From NCBI GenBank assembly GCA_021396245.1, contig WNYE01000012.1, positions 1 through 64,000 of the forward strand: a stretch of 64,000 bases of DNA, given 5' to 3'. The translations under genes and the position numbers were made by a program. Shown here in pieces: positions 10,267-20,200 of the stretch. The stretch comes from Sporothrix humicola. Taxonomy: Eukaryota; Ascomycota; Sordariomycetes; Ophiostomatales; Ophiostomataceae. The stretch's first letter is position 1, and the number at the start of each line of letters is the position of its first letter. A model generated the notes under the pieces. That model was not told where the DNA came from and ran no database searches. It worked only from the letters and a program-made list of their open reading frames with translations.

Positions 10267-10272
10267 TTGCGG

Positions 10273-11275
10273 TCGACCGATCGTTTTGCTTCTGGGGTCC
10301 GGCCATAGGCCTGGGACAATTGCTCGGACTAGCCCAGCACCCGTCACATTACGAGGCGCGCACAGGCCTCAGGGAAGACAGAATGGAAGTAAGAAAACTA
10401 GACCCAGGCCCGTAAACGATGCATTTGTATCGTGTGATGTGCCGGGCACTCTAGTCAGCCAGGGTCCAGGATGAAGCAAACGCAAGGTGGTATAGAGGTC
10501 ACTGCAGAAGAGCAGAACAATCTAGTAGAGAAGCTCTAGGAGCTTCATGTAAAATAAGATTGGTTACGTGGAGGCCTCTTATCTATCTGCCCGTGTCCGT
10601 GTCTTGAAACGCGTTCTTTCCGTTCCTTAAGTAAGGCGCAATCACTCTGGCATCTCTTGGTACACCATGCAGCTCGGGAAAATCAAGCCTATCATACTGG
10701 AATCAACATTTGGGCCGTCTTTGGTGATCTTCGATATGTCCCCAGTAGTTGAGTAAACCATAACAGGGCCATTCTCTCAGTTTAGATACTGCTTGGCTTT
10801 AATAACCCAATTTTTTCCGCGGCCAGCTGGGAAAGAGCGTTGGCTATTGAATACTATACAATTCCAGGGTTTTGAAATCAATGCTGCTGGTAGTAATTAG
10901 TTTCTTGGCCAGACCAAATAGTGGCCCTAGTAATGAATCAAAACCTGCTCCAGATGGGCATCCCCTGCTTACTTATCGCAATATGTGGTGCTGTGCCGGG
11001 CGTCGCGAATTTCCGTTCAAGCTGCCCGCTCCCCGCAACGTCACCATATTTCTGGGGAAACTGGCAACAGATGGCATGGTTGGGGGAATTTATTCGGGAA
11101 CTCCGGTTGCAGTTACTTTAATGCCGACTGGGATTGCCAATGCTGGTCACCGTTGAATTTTCAGGGAACCGAAACGCATTGACAATATATACCGTAGCCC
11201 GCTGCATCTACAATCCTCACACATTGAGAGACTCCATATACGTCTAAATCACCGAAACTAGAAGGAATTAAAACA
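10273..11275. other. FAD oxidoreductase / SDR divergent intergenic region, rest
   Basis: About 1 kb lies between the tandem repeat and the SDR start. Short plus-strand frames exist (for example 10872-11156 and 10985-11182, the latter ending in a Cys/Trp-containing stretch), but no family could be assigned. They may be remnants of a lost gene or insertion. The SDR promoter must lie in the right part. Confidence 0.4.
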
Positions 11276-12058
11276 ATGTCGCCGGAGCAGGGGAGTCTTT
11301 CTGGCAGGGTTGCTATTGTGAGCGGCTCTTCTGCCGGAATCGGGGCTGCCATTGCCCGAGAGCTCTCTCGAAGGGGGGCAAGCGTCGTCATCAACTATCC
11401 CTTTCCATCCGAGGAGGCAGCTGCACGGGATGTATTGGATACCATCGACGCCCGAGGCATCATAGTCGAAGCTGACCTCTCTACCCACGACGGACCGCAG
11501 AAACTAGCTTTAGCAGCGTCGAAAGCGTTTGGAAAGGTCGATTTCCTCGTCAACAACGTCGGATACAGTACTGTCTGCAATATATCTACGGCATCCGACC
11601 AGGACGTTCATAAGATATGGGACAGGGTGGTGAACCTGAACGGTCGAGGAACGCTTCTTCTGACCCGCGCTGTCTTGCCCTTCCTTTCCCCCACGGGAAG
11701 TCGCATCGTTAACATCGGGAGCGCCACGTCCTGGGATCCCGATCCTGATATGACCATCTATGCCGGGTCCAAAGGAATGGTAGAAGCTTTCACCCGTTGC
11801 TGGTCGCGAGACTTTCCTCGAAAATACGGGTGTACGGTAAACACTGTGGCACCCGGGCCGGTGGCCACCGAATCGTTGCTCTCTGCACCGGCGCAGCTTC
11901 TGGACCTCCTACGAGAGAGAAACACAAATGTCCCTGTAGCACCACGATTTGCACAGCCCGAAGAGGTTGCTTGGGTAGTTGCGACGCTTTGTGAGGAGAA
12001 CGCAGGATGGTTAAATGGATTGTATATACCTGTTACTGGTGGTGGGACCCTTGTTTGA
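11276..12058 (+). CDS. Short-chain dehydrogenase/reductase (classical SDR)
   Basis: A single-exon gene of 260 residues, the normal length for classical SDRs, with a good start context (AACAATGTC). It is an NAD(P)-dependent oxidoreductase of a carbonyl or hydroxyl group, cytosolic since no signal or membrane segment is visible. The motifs are complete: the nucleotide-binding GSSAGIG at 17-23, NNVG at 93-96, the helix Asn region near 120-122, catalytic Ser149, Tyr162 and Lys166 (YAGSK), and the PG motif in VAPGPVATES. It resembles ketoreductases of the FabG and tetrahydroxynaphthalene/versicolorin reductase type, but the substrate cannot be told. It is divergent from the FAD oxidoreductase and convergent with the pump, in a cluster context. 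Confidence 0.9.
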   Translation: MSPEQGSLSGRVAIVSGSSAGIGAAIARELSRRGASVVINYPFPSEEAAARDVLDTIDARGIIVEADLSTHDGPQKLALAASKAFGKVDFLVNNVGYSTVCNISTASDQDVHKIWDRVVNLNGRGTLLLTRAVLPFLSPTGSRIVNIGSATSWDPDPDMTIYAGSKGMVEAFTRCWSRDFPRKYGCTVNTVAPGPVATESLLSAPAQLLDLLRERNTNVPVAPRFAQPEEVAWVVATLCEENAGWLNGLYIPVTGGGTLV

Positions 12059-12593
12059 CTTAGTTGACACTTTGTAAGAATAGGGACGAGTGTATTAAAA
12101 TTGAAATATTTCGTGTTTTGCATTGCACGGCAGACTCGATTTAAAAACGGGAATGACACGGCGACAATTATATATTTTTTATCCCAACAGTGGTCGACGT
12201 TTTCCTTTGCATTGATGATATAAGGCTGTCGTAAGATACCCCGGATATCTCAATTAATTGATTTATCTTTCCATTTTGTGCGTGTCACTTGTCCTTCGTC
12301 TATTCACTGTGGCCTTCAAATAACCAAAATAAAGGGAATGGGAAGACACAGGCTTATGGCGCTATGTGCTCAAACACTGTCTGGTGATACATACAATACC
12401 AGATATATTTTGACGAATAACTGCCACCTATGTCATACTCATGCTAGCTCCCTACACTTTCCTTCGTCTTCGTTCTGAGCCTCAAGTACAACAATATCTG
12501 CTGGCGCGTCTATGTGTGCCGTGAATTCTGCGTGTGGATCGACCAAGAAGAAACTCGCTAGAAAGGGGGAGAACGGGAAACGTCAGCTATGAC
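12059..12593. other. Convergent 3' region between SDR and efflux pump
   Basis: The gap between two convergently transcribed genes. It should hold both 3' UTRs. No additional gene, repeat or motif was seen. Confidence 0.5.
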
Positions 12594-14308
12594 TTATTCG
12601 CGATCAAGCTCGACAGGAAATGGAATGATGCCATGGAACCTACCAACAAAGGACACAGAGCAAAAGCAAGCGGCAGCAATCCAGGCGTTTCTGAGTGCCA
12701 AAACGTATGCTTCTTTCAAGCCGGCGCCAGCAGCGGCGATGATCTCATTGGTGATACCGGGGATGGCATCCAGAGCGGTCGTATTTGAGGCCGTTATGGC
12801 GGAGATCAACGCTGCAAGGCTTGACTGTGGAAACCCGAGGGGAAGTACTGCGTCTGCGATCTTCGGCTTTAGGGTCTTGCTGAGCCCGTTGTTATAGATC
12901 GCATTGTTCACCGCGAGGCCAACGGCAGCACCTAGGGACCGAACCGCAATCAAAAGGCCGGATGCGGGGGAGATCAGCTCAGGTGGGATAGCCAGCTGGG
13001 CGGCCACGATGATGGTCGGAAGCAGTATGCCCATCCCAAAGCCAGCGAATATCGGATAGCCCCAGAAGACGGTGAGGGGGAACTTGGTCGTAGTGGCAGC
13101 CATAAGAACAAAGAAGAGTATGAACAGAGAAAAGCCGAGAATATTGGGTGATCGGATTGCTTTGCGCCGAGACGAGTACAGCCCGATGAGCACCGAGGCG
13201 ATGTTGGACACGATGGAGATAAGTGCAAAATGCAGGGCAGAGATCAGGATGTCGTCACCCGTCAGCGCATTGACTTCAAAGATGTAGTACGAATTCGCGG
13301 CAAAGAAGGCCAGGCCCTCGACGAAGACGTTCAGAAGAGCAAGGGCATAGTTGCGGTGAACGAAAAAGCTGTGGTTTAGGACACCGTGCTTGTTGAAACG
13401 CCACTCGTAAGCGAAGAAGGCAATCATGAGGCCAATACTCACAACAAACGGGCCGAGGACGTACCCGCTCCCAAAAGCGTAGGGATTGCCATAGTTGGCA
13501 AGCCCAACGCAGAAGAGGACCAGCCCAGGAACAAAGAACAAGTAGCCAATCCAATCCAGTTTGCGGATCTTCTCAGTGAATGTCAGGGTGACCTGGAGTT
13601 CTCGCGGCAGCGGGTGGTATAAGAGCATGATGCTGAAGAAGGCAAACGCAAAAATACTCGCCACGACGTAGCAGTAGATACGAAAGCGCTCAAGCTGCCC
13701 GCTTCGTAGAAGACCGCCACCCATGCAGATGCCTATGATGACGCCCAAGCCAGACGAAAAGTTGATGCAGGCTTGGGCCACTGGCCTGTGCTTTCGAGGC
13801 AGGATCTCGGAAACGACAGCGTGCAACAGCGGTTGGGAGCCGTAGCAGACACCCATGATGGCGAAGCCGGCAATGGCAGTCCCCATCGTCTGCGCTCGGG
13901 ACACAATAATGGCGCCGACACATCCAAACAAGGTGGCAGAAGCGATAAACACCTTACGGCCCCAGTAATCGGCGGCCTGTGTGACCGGTGGACTTAAAGC
14001 GACGGTCAGAATTGTGATGGCCGAACTCAGCCATACCTCCTGGCCGCTTCCGCCGAGGAGGTTACTGATGGGCTGTGCAAGAAAACCGGACCCAACCACG
14101 CCAACGAGCTGGGCAAAGTAGGTGAAGTTGATGGCCTGGGCAGTGTCCGTCAGTGGATTTGATGGGCTTTGGAATTCGATGAGAGATGACTCACCAGAAC
14201 GACGATGATGGTTTTTGCAGAGATGCGGACACCGTGGTCGGGTCCTGTGACCCTAGTTCTGCCAGCATTTTCTACCTCATCAGCGCGTTCGACTTTGGTT
14301 TCGTTCAT
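12594..14308 (-). CDS. MFS efflux transporter, TRI12-like
   Basis: Two exons: 14308-14195 (38 codons starting MNETKVERADE) and 14135-12594, with a 59 nt phase-0 intron at 14194-14136 (donor GTGAGT, acceptor CAG). The total is about 551 residues, the size of 14-helix-type drug:H+ antiporters. More than a dozen hydrophobic segments run through the protein. The cytoplasmic loop after the second helix carries DYWGRK, the MFS motif, and SEILPRKHRPVAQ follows, as in the TRI12 and siderophore-transporter group. The protein should sit in the plasma membrane and export a cluster product or a toxic substrate. It has its own upstream region with a perfect CGG-N4-CCG palindrome about 290 bp before the start. 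Confidence 0.88.
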
Positions 14309-14593
14309 ATTGATCAAATTGGGAATGAAATGCTAGCAGGATAAAATGGAGGATGATAAAGGATCAATGGATACACAAGGATGATATCTTGGGTCAGGGA
14401 TGCTTCGACTGGCAGTATATGTAGAAAACCGTTCCAGCCTCCTCCCAAAATAAAAGCGTGCCGGGGCCTGTGTAGTTTGCCTTCTGCACACTACCCCAGA
14501 ATCTTATGCTATACCGATCTTAGACTAGTAAAACTCGAGTGGAGTTAGGTGGAGAAAAGCCACCTGAAGTGTGGGGTCTGGGGTTTTCGAAGA

Positions 14594-14613
14594 GATATCG
14601 GTATGCCGATATC
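14594..14613. promoter_or_regulatory. 20 bp palindrome with CGG-N4-CCG core
   Basis: GATATCGGTATGCCGATATC has perfect 8 bp inverted arms around a 4 nt spacer, with CGG and CCG triplets facing each other. It is about 290 bp upstream of the efflux pump start. The shape fits a Zn2Cys6 homodimer site, and its right arm matches the CCGATAT of the duplicated motif upstream of the FAD oxidoreductase. Confidence 0.45.
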
Positions 14614-15218
14614 CCCAGGTTTTTGGCCCATTGACAACCAAAATGCTTACCTCTCATAAGCGAGGCTTTATATTAAGCCCACTTTGTAGGTTCGTGGTCA
14701 TCTGACGCAGCAGAATGACCTTGGCCAACAAAAGCTCTGATAACGCTTGTATAAGCTGTGAGTTTCTGTGCTATGCAGGCTTTTCCCAGTATTGTAGATG
14801 AGACTCGTACAAGTGCTCGCTGTCGTATTCGATATATCCCTAAATTGATAAATAAATAAATAAAAGCACAGTTTTACTTGGGAGATACAAAGCAGTAGGG
14901 TGGTTGCAAAGCGCTATCTGATTCCTTGTAGTCGTGTACAGTCATAAAATGCTGCCCGCTGACCAATTTCACCATGGAAACATATGAAATCAATCCTTTT
15001 AAATGGGCGCCAGATCTCAGAATACGGCGGTAGCGTTATCACCTGGTGAATAAATTCAATGAGATATACATCCTAGACGAACGTGGTATCAGGGCGAAGC
15101 TACAGTACTGTAAGAAACAAGCAAAATTCGCCGGGTCTTCCACGAAGGTGGTTTATTACAAGACGTGAAGAAACTTTGATTTAAGAGGTGCTATAGTGAC
15201 AGTATTTACTTGCTCTTA
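14614..15218. other. Intergenic, no gene recognised
   Basis: Distal upstream region of the pump and the left flank of the glyoxalase relic. Frames are short and closed, and an AT-rich patch (AAATAAATAAATAAA) lies near 14850. The segment 15150-15218, downstream of the readable relic on its strand, gives no coherent protein. Confidence 0.4.
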
Positions 15219-15458
15219 CTATACGTTTGAAGTAGAGTCCGACGGACCTATGTTGATGTCCCTGACCACCCTGACACCTACTTTTCGGAATCGCTCTATC
15301 ACCGCTGTACCACCTGGTATGGTAAAACCTAAATGGTTGAATCCCAGGTTCGGCTCCTGGTTTCCACTTGAAATGCAAGGTTTGTCATGGTGCTCTGACT
15401 CGTCGTAGTGTCCTAGTTCTATCAGCCCCGTCGTATGGGCCATGACTCTATACAGCAT
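15219..15458 (-). pseudogene. Glyoxalase I-like (VOC family) fragment
   Basis: A 79-codon minus-strand frame resembles the C-terminal half of lactoylglutathione lyase: GLIELGHYDESEHHD corresponds to the G-(I/V)-L-E-L-T-x-N strand, then NQEPNLGFNHLGFTIPGG matches the G-F-G-H-I-G-F metal-binding strand, and ERFRKVGVRVV matches the following helix. The N-terminal half is absent upstream, and the frame stops before the last metal-ligand strand. It is therefore a broken remnant. Glyoxalases remove reactive carbonyls, so it may have been a resistance or tailoring member of the same cluster, but that is a guess from position. Confidence 0.6.
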
Positions 15459-16396
15459 GTCTTGAGAGAGGCAAATCGAGTTTGCACAGTCCTCTAAAGT
15501 TTGCGGGTATCCTAATAAATCTTAAATGGACCCGTGTTTACAGTGAAAATGCACCGCAAGCCCATATTATTGAGCCGTATGTTCGATCTACGGTCTCGAA
15601 TCTGTAACATGACATGGTTGAGACGGTACTCGATAGTCGGATAGATCAAAAATCTGCAATCGTAGAAACCCAAACTACCCGAGAAGCTTGGGAAGCTCTT
15701 CTACAAGATGTTCCACGATGGCCTCGGGTCCTCATTGCACCTGCAGACCCTGGGGGGTGGCATGCGTCTTAATATCCGGAATCACACACTCGGCTGTGGC
15801 ACGAAGGGTGGTGCTCTCTTCGGGCGACCATATAGACGCACAGCACTGAAAACGTCGGTCGCTAAGGGGAAACAATGGAGGGATGCAACGTTGACATCGC
15901 AACTTACAGGAGTATTGGGCTGGAGCTCCTTCACGACGTCTTCAACATCTTCCATCCCTATAACTATTAGCACATATAATATATATTTAGATTCACCCTG
16001 GTAGGAGACATACTCTCGCAGTTGGCAACATGCTTGATGGTGTCTTTCAGCTTCTCCATGGCCTGGCGCGTTCGGGAGCCGTGTTAACAGTGACGAGCCT
16101 CATGAGCTTTCGGTGAGGCGGTGCTCATGATGGGACAATGGGAGGTGTTTGAGGTGCTGTCTTTGTGATTCGTTTCAAACTACCGTTGTGCGCAGATTTT
16201 CTTCGTAGGTTTCACACTTTTCAACAGTCTGGCCATGGCACAACTTGACCCAGGACTCGAATTTGATGGCCGAGGAGAACTTAGTATGGCAAATTCAATT
16301 TGTCGCACAACAATGGAGAAAAGAAATCCTAATTCGGTAAGAGCGTCGCCGCACTAACACCAGGGGCCTGCGAGCTTCACAGGGTCCGTCATCGGA
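15459..16396. other. Relic zone with unassigned coding shards
   Basis: Several short minus-strand stretches look protein-like without continuous frames: GMEDVEDVVKELQPNTP near 15930-15960, followed by an intron-like GTAAGT to CCCCTTAG segment; EAIVEHLVEELPKLLG near 15680-15725; and TRQAMEKLKDTIKHVAN near 16025-16080. Stops and frame breaks separate them. They suggest one or more decayed genes, families unknown. Confidence 0.35.
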
Positions 16397-16453
16397 CGGC
16401 GATGCCGAAAGTCCACCTATAAGCGGAAATACCGATACCGTGCGGCATTTCCG
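16397..16453. promoter_or_regulatory. Three CGG-N5-CCG inverted triplets in 57 bp
   Basis: CGGCGATGCCG at 16397-16407, CGGAAATACCG at 16424-16434 and CGGCATTTCCG at 16443-16453 all have the same 5 nt spacer, as does the site at 6791-6801 near the bicupin. They end about 80 bp before an ATG at 16535 that starts a truncated frame. They are candidate Zn2Cys6 sites of a cluster gene that is now lost. The short frame overlapping them on the minus strand (16295-16486) has no recognisable product. Confidence 0.35.
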
Positions 16454-16534
16454 GGCATACCTTTGGCGATATAGCCATAGACCCATTTAGGAATCTAGAG
16501 AGCAAAATAAGCTTACGTCGAGTTTGTTACGAAC

Positions 16535-16675
16535 ATGGCCCCCACGGGCCCAGCCAGCGCGCCTCTCTCGTACCCTCCCGTGCCATTCCAGCCCGCCGCG
16601 ATCCACGATCCCGCCTCCATCTCCATCGGTACAGGATCTCGTTCGATCAGTCATCAATCAAATTGTAAATTCTAA
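16535..16675 (+). pseudogene. Truncated N-terminus of an unknown gene
   Basis: From ATG 16535 (context GAACATGGCC) a 46-codon frame begins MAPTGPASAPLSYPPVPF and stays GC-rich and protein-like for about 32 codons, then runs into AT-rich sequence and stops at 16673-16675. It looks like the first exon of a gene whose remainder was replaced or lost. The three CGG-N5-CCG sites just upstream support a former regulated gene. No family is recognised, and a spurious frame cannot be excluded. Confidence 0.3.
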
Positions 16676-17200
16676 TCATCAGTCGTCACGCTTTTGTATT
16701 TTCTCGTCGCTCCTCGTCCGATCTTTTTCAGTTCGCATTACATCATGGATAATCATTGCCGCTCTGAGCCACACGTCCTCTGCAGATGTACATGGACGAG
16801 GCTTGTTTCTAGAGTTACATTTATGGTTAAATTTAATTCAACTACAAACTAATACTAAATCTGTTCACAAAAACACGCAAGGCGGGAGCAATTGTCGCAA
16901 GGCAGTACAAATAAATCTACGCGAGGCAATAACAAAAATAACAAACGACAAACAATCAACAATAAACAGTGGGACAACTGTTCGACCAGGAAGAAGTTGC
17001 CAGCTTTCATTCCTACGGTGTAATGTTAGCAATCTTATTTTCATTATTTTTGTGGCTCGTGAATTTTTTTACTTATTTTAATTATATTAATATCAATTTA
17101 TCTTCTATTGTACGATATGTTTCTCGGCCCCCCATCCGAAATGCAACCCAAGATGCGAACTAAGCACGGAATCCGACAATAACAGGGATCATAGGGATTT
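16676..17200. other. AT-rich segment, possible insertion
   Basis: Composition changes to A/T-rich with runs such as TTTTTTTACTTATTTTAATTA. The change falls where the 16535 frame is cut off. Unlike 1-483 it still contains TpG and CpA, so it is not a RIP end product. No ends or target-site duplication were identified. Confidence 0.35.
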
Positions 17201-20200
17201 TCAAGTAGCAATTGGTCCTGCCGATGCCGACAATCATACCGTCTCAGTGACAGCGACGGAATGATTACTTAACAAGCCTTGACATGAGTTGACAACAAAA
17301 AATGATCTAGTTTTTTTTACCACACATTGAGCGCAGTGGATTGGCGTACACGCAAAAGAAAACAGCATAGAACGGCTGCTTCGTACAAAGCCGGGTAATT
17401 CGGTGTTGGTGCTTTTGTACAAAGTAAAGCGGAAAATGCAACAGTTCGCAAGCGCTTTGTACTGTTTCAAAACCAAAGTACGGTCCATCAAGGAGCGAGG
17501 ACAAAGACAGAAACGTGCCGCGTGAGGTGATGAAATGTATTATCAACTGTGTTTTGATGTTTCTAGACGTCTCTAACTCACTCTGCTGGCTGTATAAGCT
17601 GATGGGTTGCGTGTGGTCTCAGTATTGACGGGAAGGCAATTGACGATGAGCCAACAGATTGTGTTGCCTTAAGAAGCACACCTGCCTGGATCGGCGTCTG
17701 GAACGTCGTTGTACTGACTTCCATCAATAGTCAGTAAAAGTCCTTCATGACAATTAGGGCCCAAATCTCCAGCTATATGAAGCCCGGTAAACTTGCCCGC
17801 CGCTGTACTTACAATGGATACACCAGAAATGAGTCTTGTTTTCTTGCTGTCCATGAGTATGATGGATTATATGGCAACTGTACACTACAATGAAATAAAT
17901 GAGTGAACAAGTGTAAAAGATGTTCGACGAGATATAATTGCTGATCACGCAGCTCGCGAGGTTTTGGGGTTTTCCAGACAACACCTCGCGTATCCGAAAC
18001 GGTATATCATGTCGTCAGCATATTTCGGCAACATGATTGTCAATACCAGAAGTTTAAGGTCCAACCAGATCATTTGGATGTAAATGCTGCATGGCGGATT
18101 TATCTGACCAACAACATCATCAACGGGGACGGCGATTGGTCTCAGTGCAAAGTTGTACCGATCTCACTGCCGGTGGGTCGCCGCGTTCAGTGGTAGGATG
18201 TTGGCGGTCTCCAGGCCCGCCACGCGGAGCTCTTCAAGTTCAGGAAGTGGCCACAACAGGCGGAGGGCATTCCATGGCCCGATAAGGTTATCCGATTGCC
18301 GCGTCATCCGCACAGGAACAATATGAGCGGCATCTGGGAGAGTCACTCCACTTAGTAAACAACGGCCATCGTACCACCCGGGCACAATCTCAACCCATAC
18401 GAGAAGCTCGGAGTCGAGACAATCTTTTCAAGTTTATGAACCGGGAGACGATAAAATCGTCGATCTAAAAAGACTAATCGTCTAGCTACTGCCGGGTTCA
18501 AAGGTACTGGAGCTCATTAAGGGCAGCTGAGTACGTATCGAAGAAGTGAAAGAACCGTCATCGGACGAGGTCCTGTCCATTTATTAGGCTTGGATGAGTT
18601 GACATCGACTTGTTTGAGTGCTGCTGTGTCTTGCCCGATATATGTATTCATAAGTTCCAACGTGTATCTGGTAACAATGCCAGCCACGTGATATATTGAC
18701 TCGTGTCAACTCGTGATCATCGTTGGTCCTAAATCGGGCTTCCAAAGTGGACTGAAGGTAGTCACGTTCAGTCAAAGGGGCCGTGTTTTTAATCGAACCA
18801 GGCGCTTCATATGATATGTGCAATGTCATCAGACCTGCCAAGAGTGCGGCGTTGTTATTCGGTGGTAGACACATGGTAGACTTCTGCATCGGCTTTGATT
18901 AGGAAAGTGCGTGAGATCAAAACAAAGCGGATTTTAATGGCTTGAAATTTGTTCCGAATGTTCACGATCTGTGTAATTGACGCGTGACGACGAAAAACGT
19001 ATCGGAATGGAGCTTGAAGATTGAGAATTCTGAATCTGATATTGTTTCGATGGGCTGCGTTGTGTGCGCATTAAACAAAAGGGACTTTTAATTGCGGAAA
19101 CGAAAAGTAGTACTGTCACCAATGCTGTCTACAGACTACGCACAATGCTTTGGAATGGTGAATGATGATTGATTGAACTATCTGATTAATAAGTTTGCTA
19201 ATTGCAGACATGGACCATCAATGAGGACCACTCTATTGGACGATGTATCAAAATTCGTGTGAAATCTGTCAAGTGTAAAAAGGGAAGTATTATCCGCGCA
19301 CGTCGTTGATCATACCGTCGACAATTCCTCGTAGGGCATGTCTCGGCACGCACAGGCAAGTATTTTTTGTTAAATCTAGAAATCGTTCCTCAGTTAACAT
19401 CACAAAAAAATAACTAGGTCGTGGTGACGATGAAAGGTGACGATAGGATTTCCGATTTACCCGACGGAATATTTCACGGACATAGGTTAGGGGTGCTCTG
19501 GATTCAAATTTCGGGGTGTCCCTCCTAGAATAACGTCTCAACGGGCGCGTATCGTGGGTGGCCTAGCTGAATCGTTGATGTGGGAGCCGGCACCACGGCC
19601 CTCATTTACGGCCAGTGTTGTGAAGCTGTGTTTTGCTCAATTAGCCACATCATGTTCCGACTGAGCACATGCAGTGTCAATATTTCGTGTCCCCTGAGAA
19701 AAGGAATTTAGCACACTCTGATTGGTCGATGCTCCGTAAGTAAACAAATAAAAGTGGATCTTGTCATTGGCACATACTCTAATATCACTATCCCGTACTT
19801 CTGGCTGGTGAACACGGGTTTTCAGCACTTTGCTGTCAACTGGCCATCCGCTTCGAGCACCAAATTTTAACACGACCTATCTCCATGCTCAACACAGAGC
19901 TTCTAGCTGGTTGCCACTCGCAACACGAACTCATTTCGCTGCGGCGAGTTGACAGGCGAAGTATCTTCCGCTCAAAATTGGGACAGGATGCCAGCGTGCA
20001 CATGTTCGAGCTGACGCAATTCCATTTATCTGCGCAGCGAAGTTTTTATGGGGTGGCGGAAGTACCCTACCGCCTTAAGTCGTAGTGCGAAGCCGACCTG
20101 ATGAAACCTCCACCCAACAGACGCTGGTCGTTGTTTGATACTATAGACGCGGCATATTCTGCACCAACACCGTGGCCAGAATAAGCTGTGTTGTTGGCCA

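Larger units (their letters stand above)
10114..10272. repeat. Tandem duplication of an 80 bp unit in a divergent promoter
   Basis: Unit 1 (10114-10193, 80 nt) and unit 2 (10194-10272, 79 nt) are adjacent direct copies that differ at only a few positions, including one indel. Each contains the hairpin-like stretch GCAAACCGATATTTGC. Unit 1 also has near-inverted arms (ATAACCGAGAA and TTCTCGTTAT). The pair lies about 190-345 bp upstream of the FAD oxidoreductase start, in the gap shared with the SDR gene. Confidence 0.85.

Noticed and set aside
16524..17081. 185-codon plus-strand frame starting at 16524
   Set aside because: It overlaps the more protein-like frame from 16535, then runs through AT-rich sequence giving Asn/Ile/Lys-rich random text.
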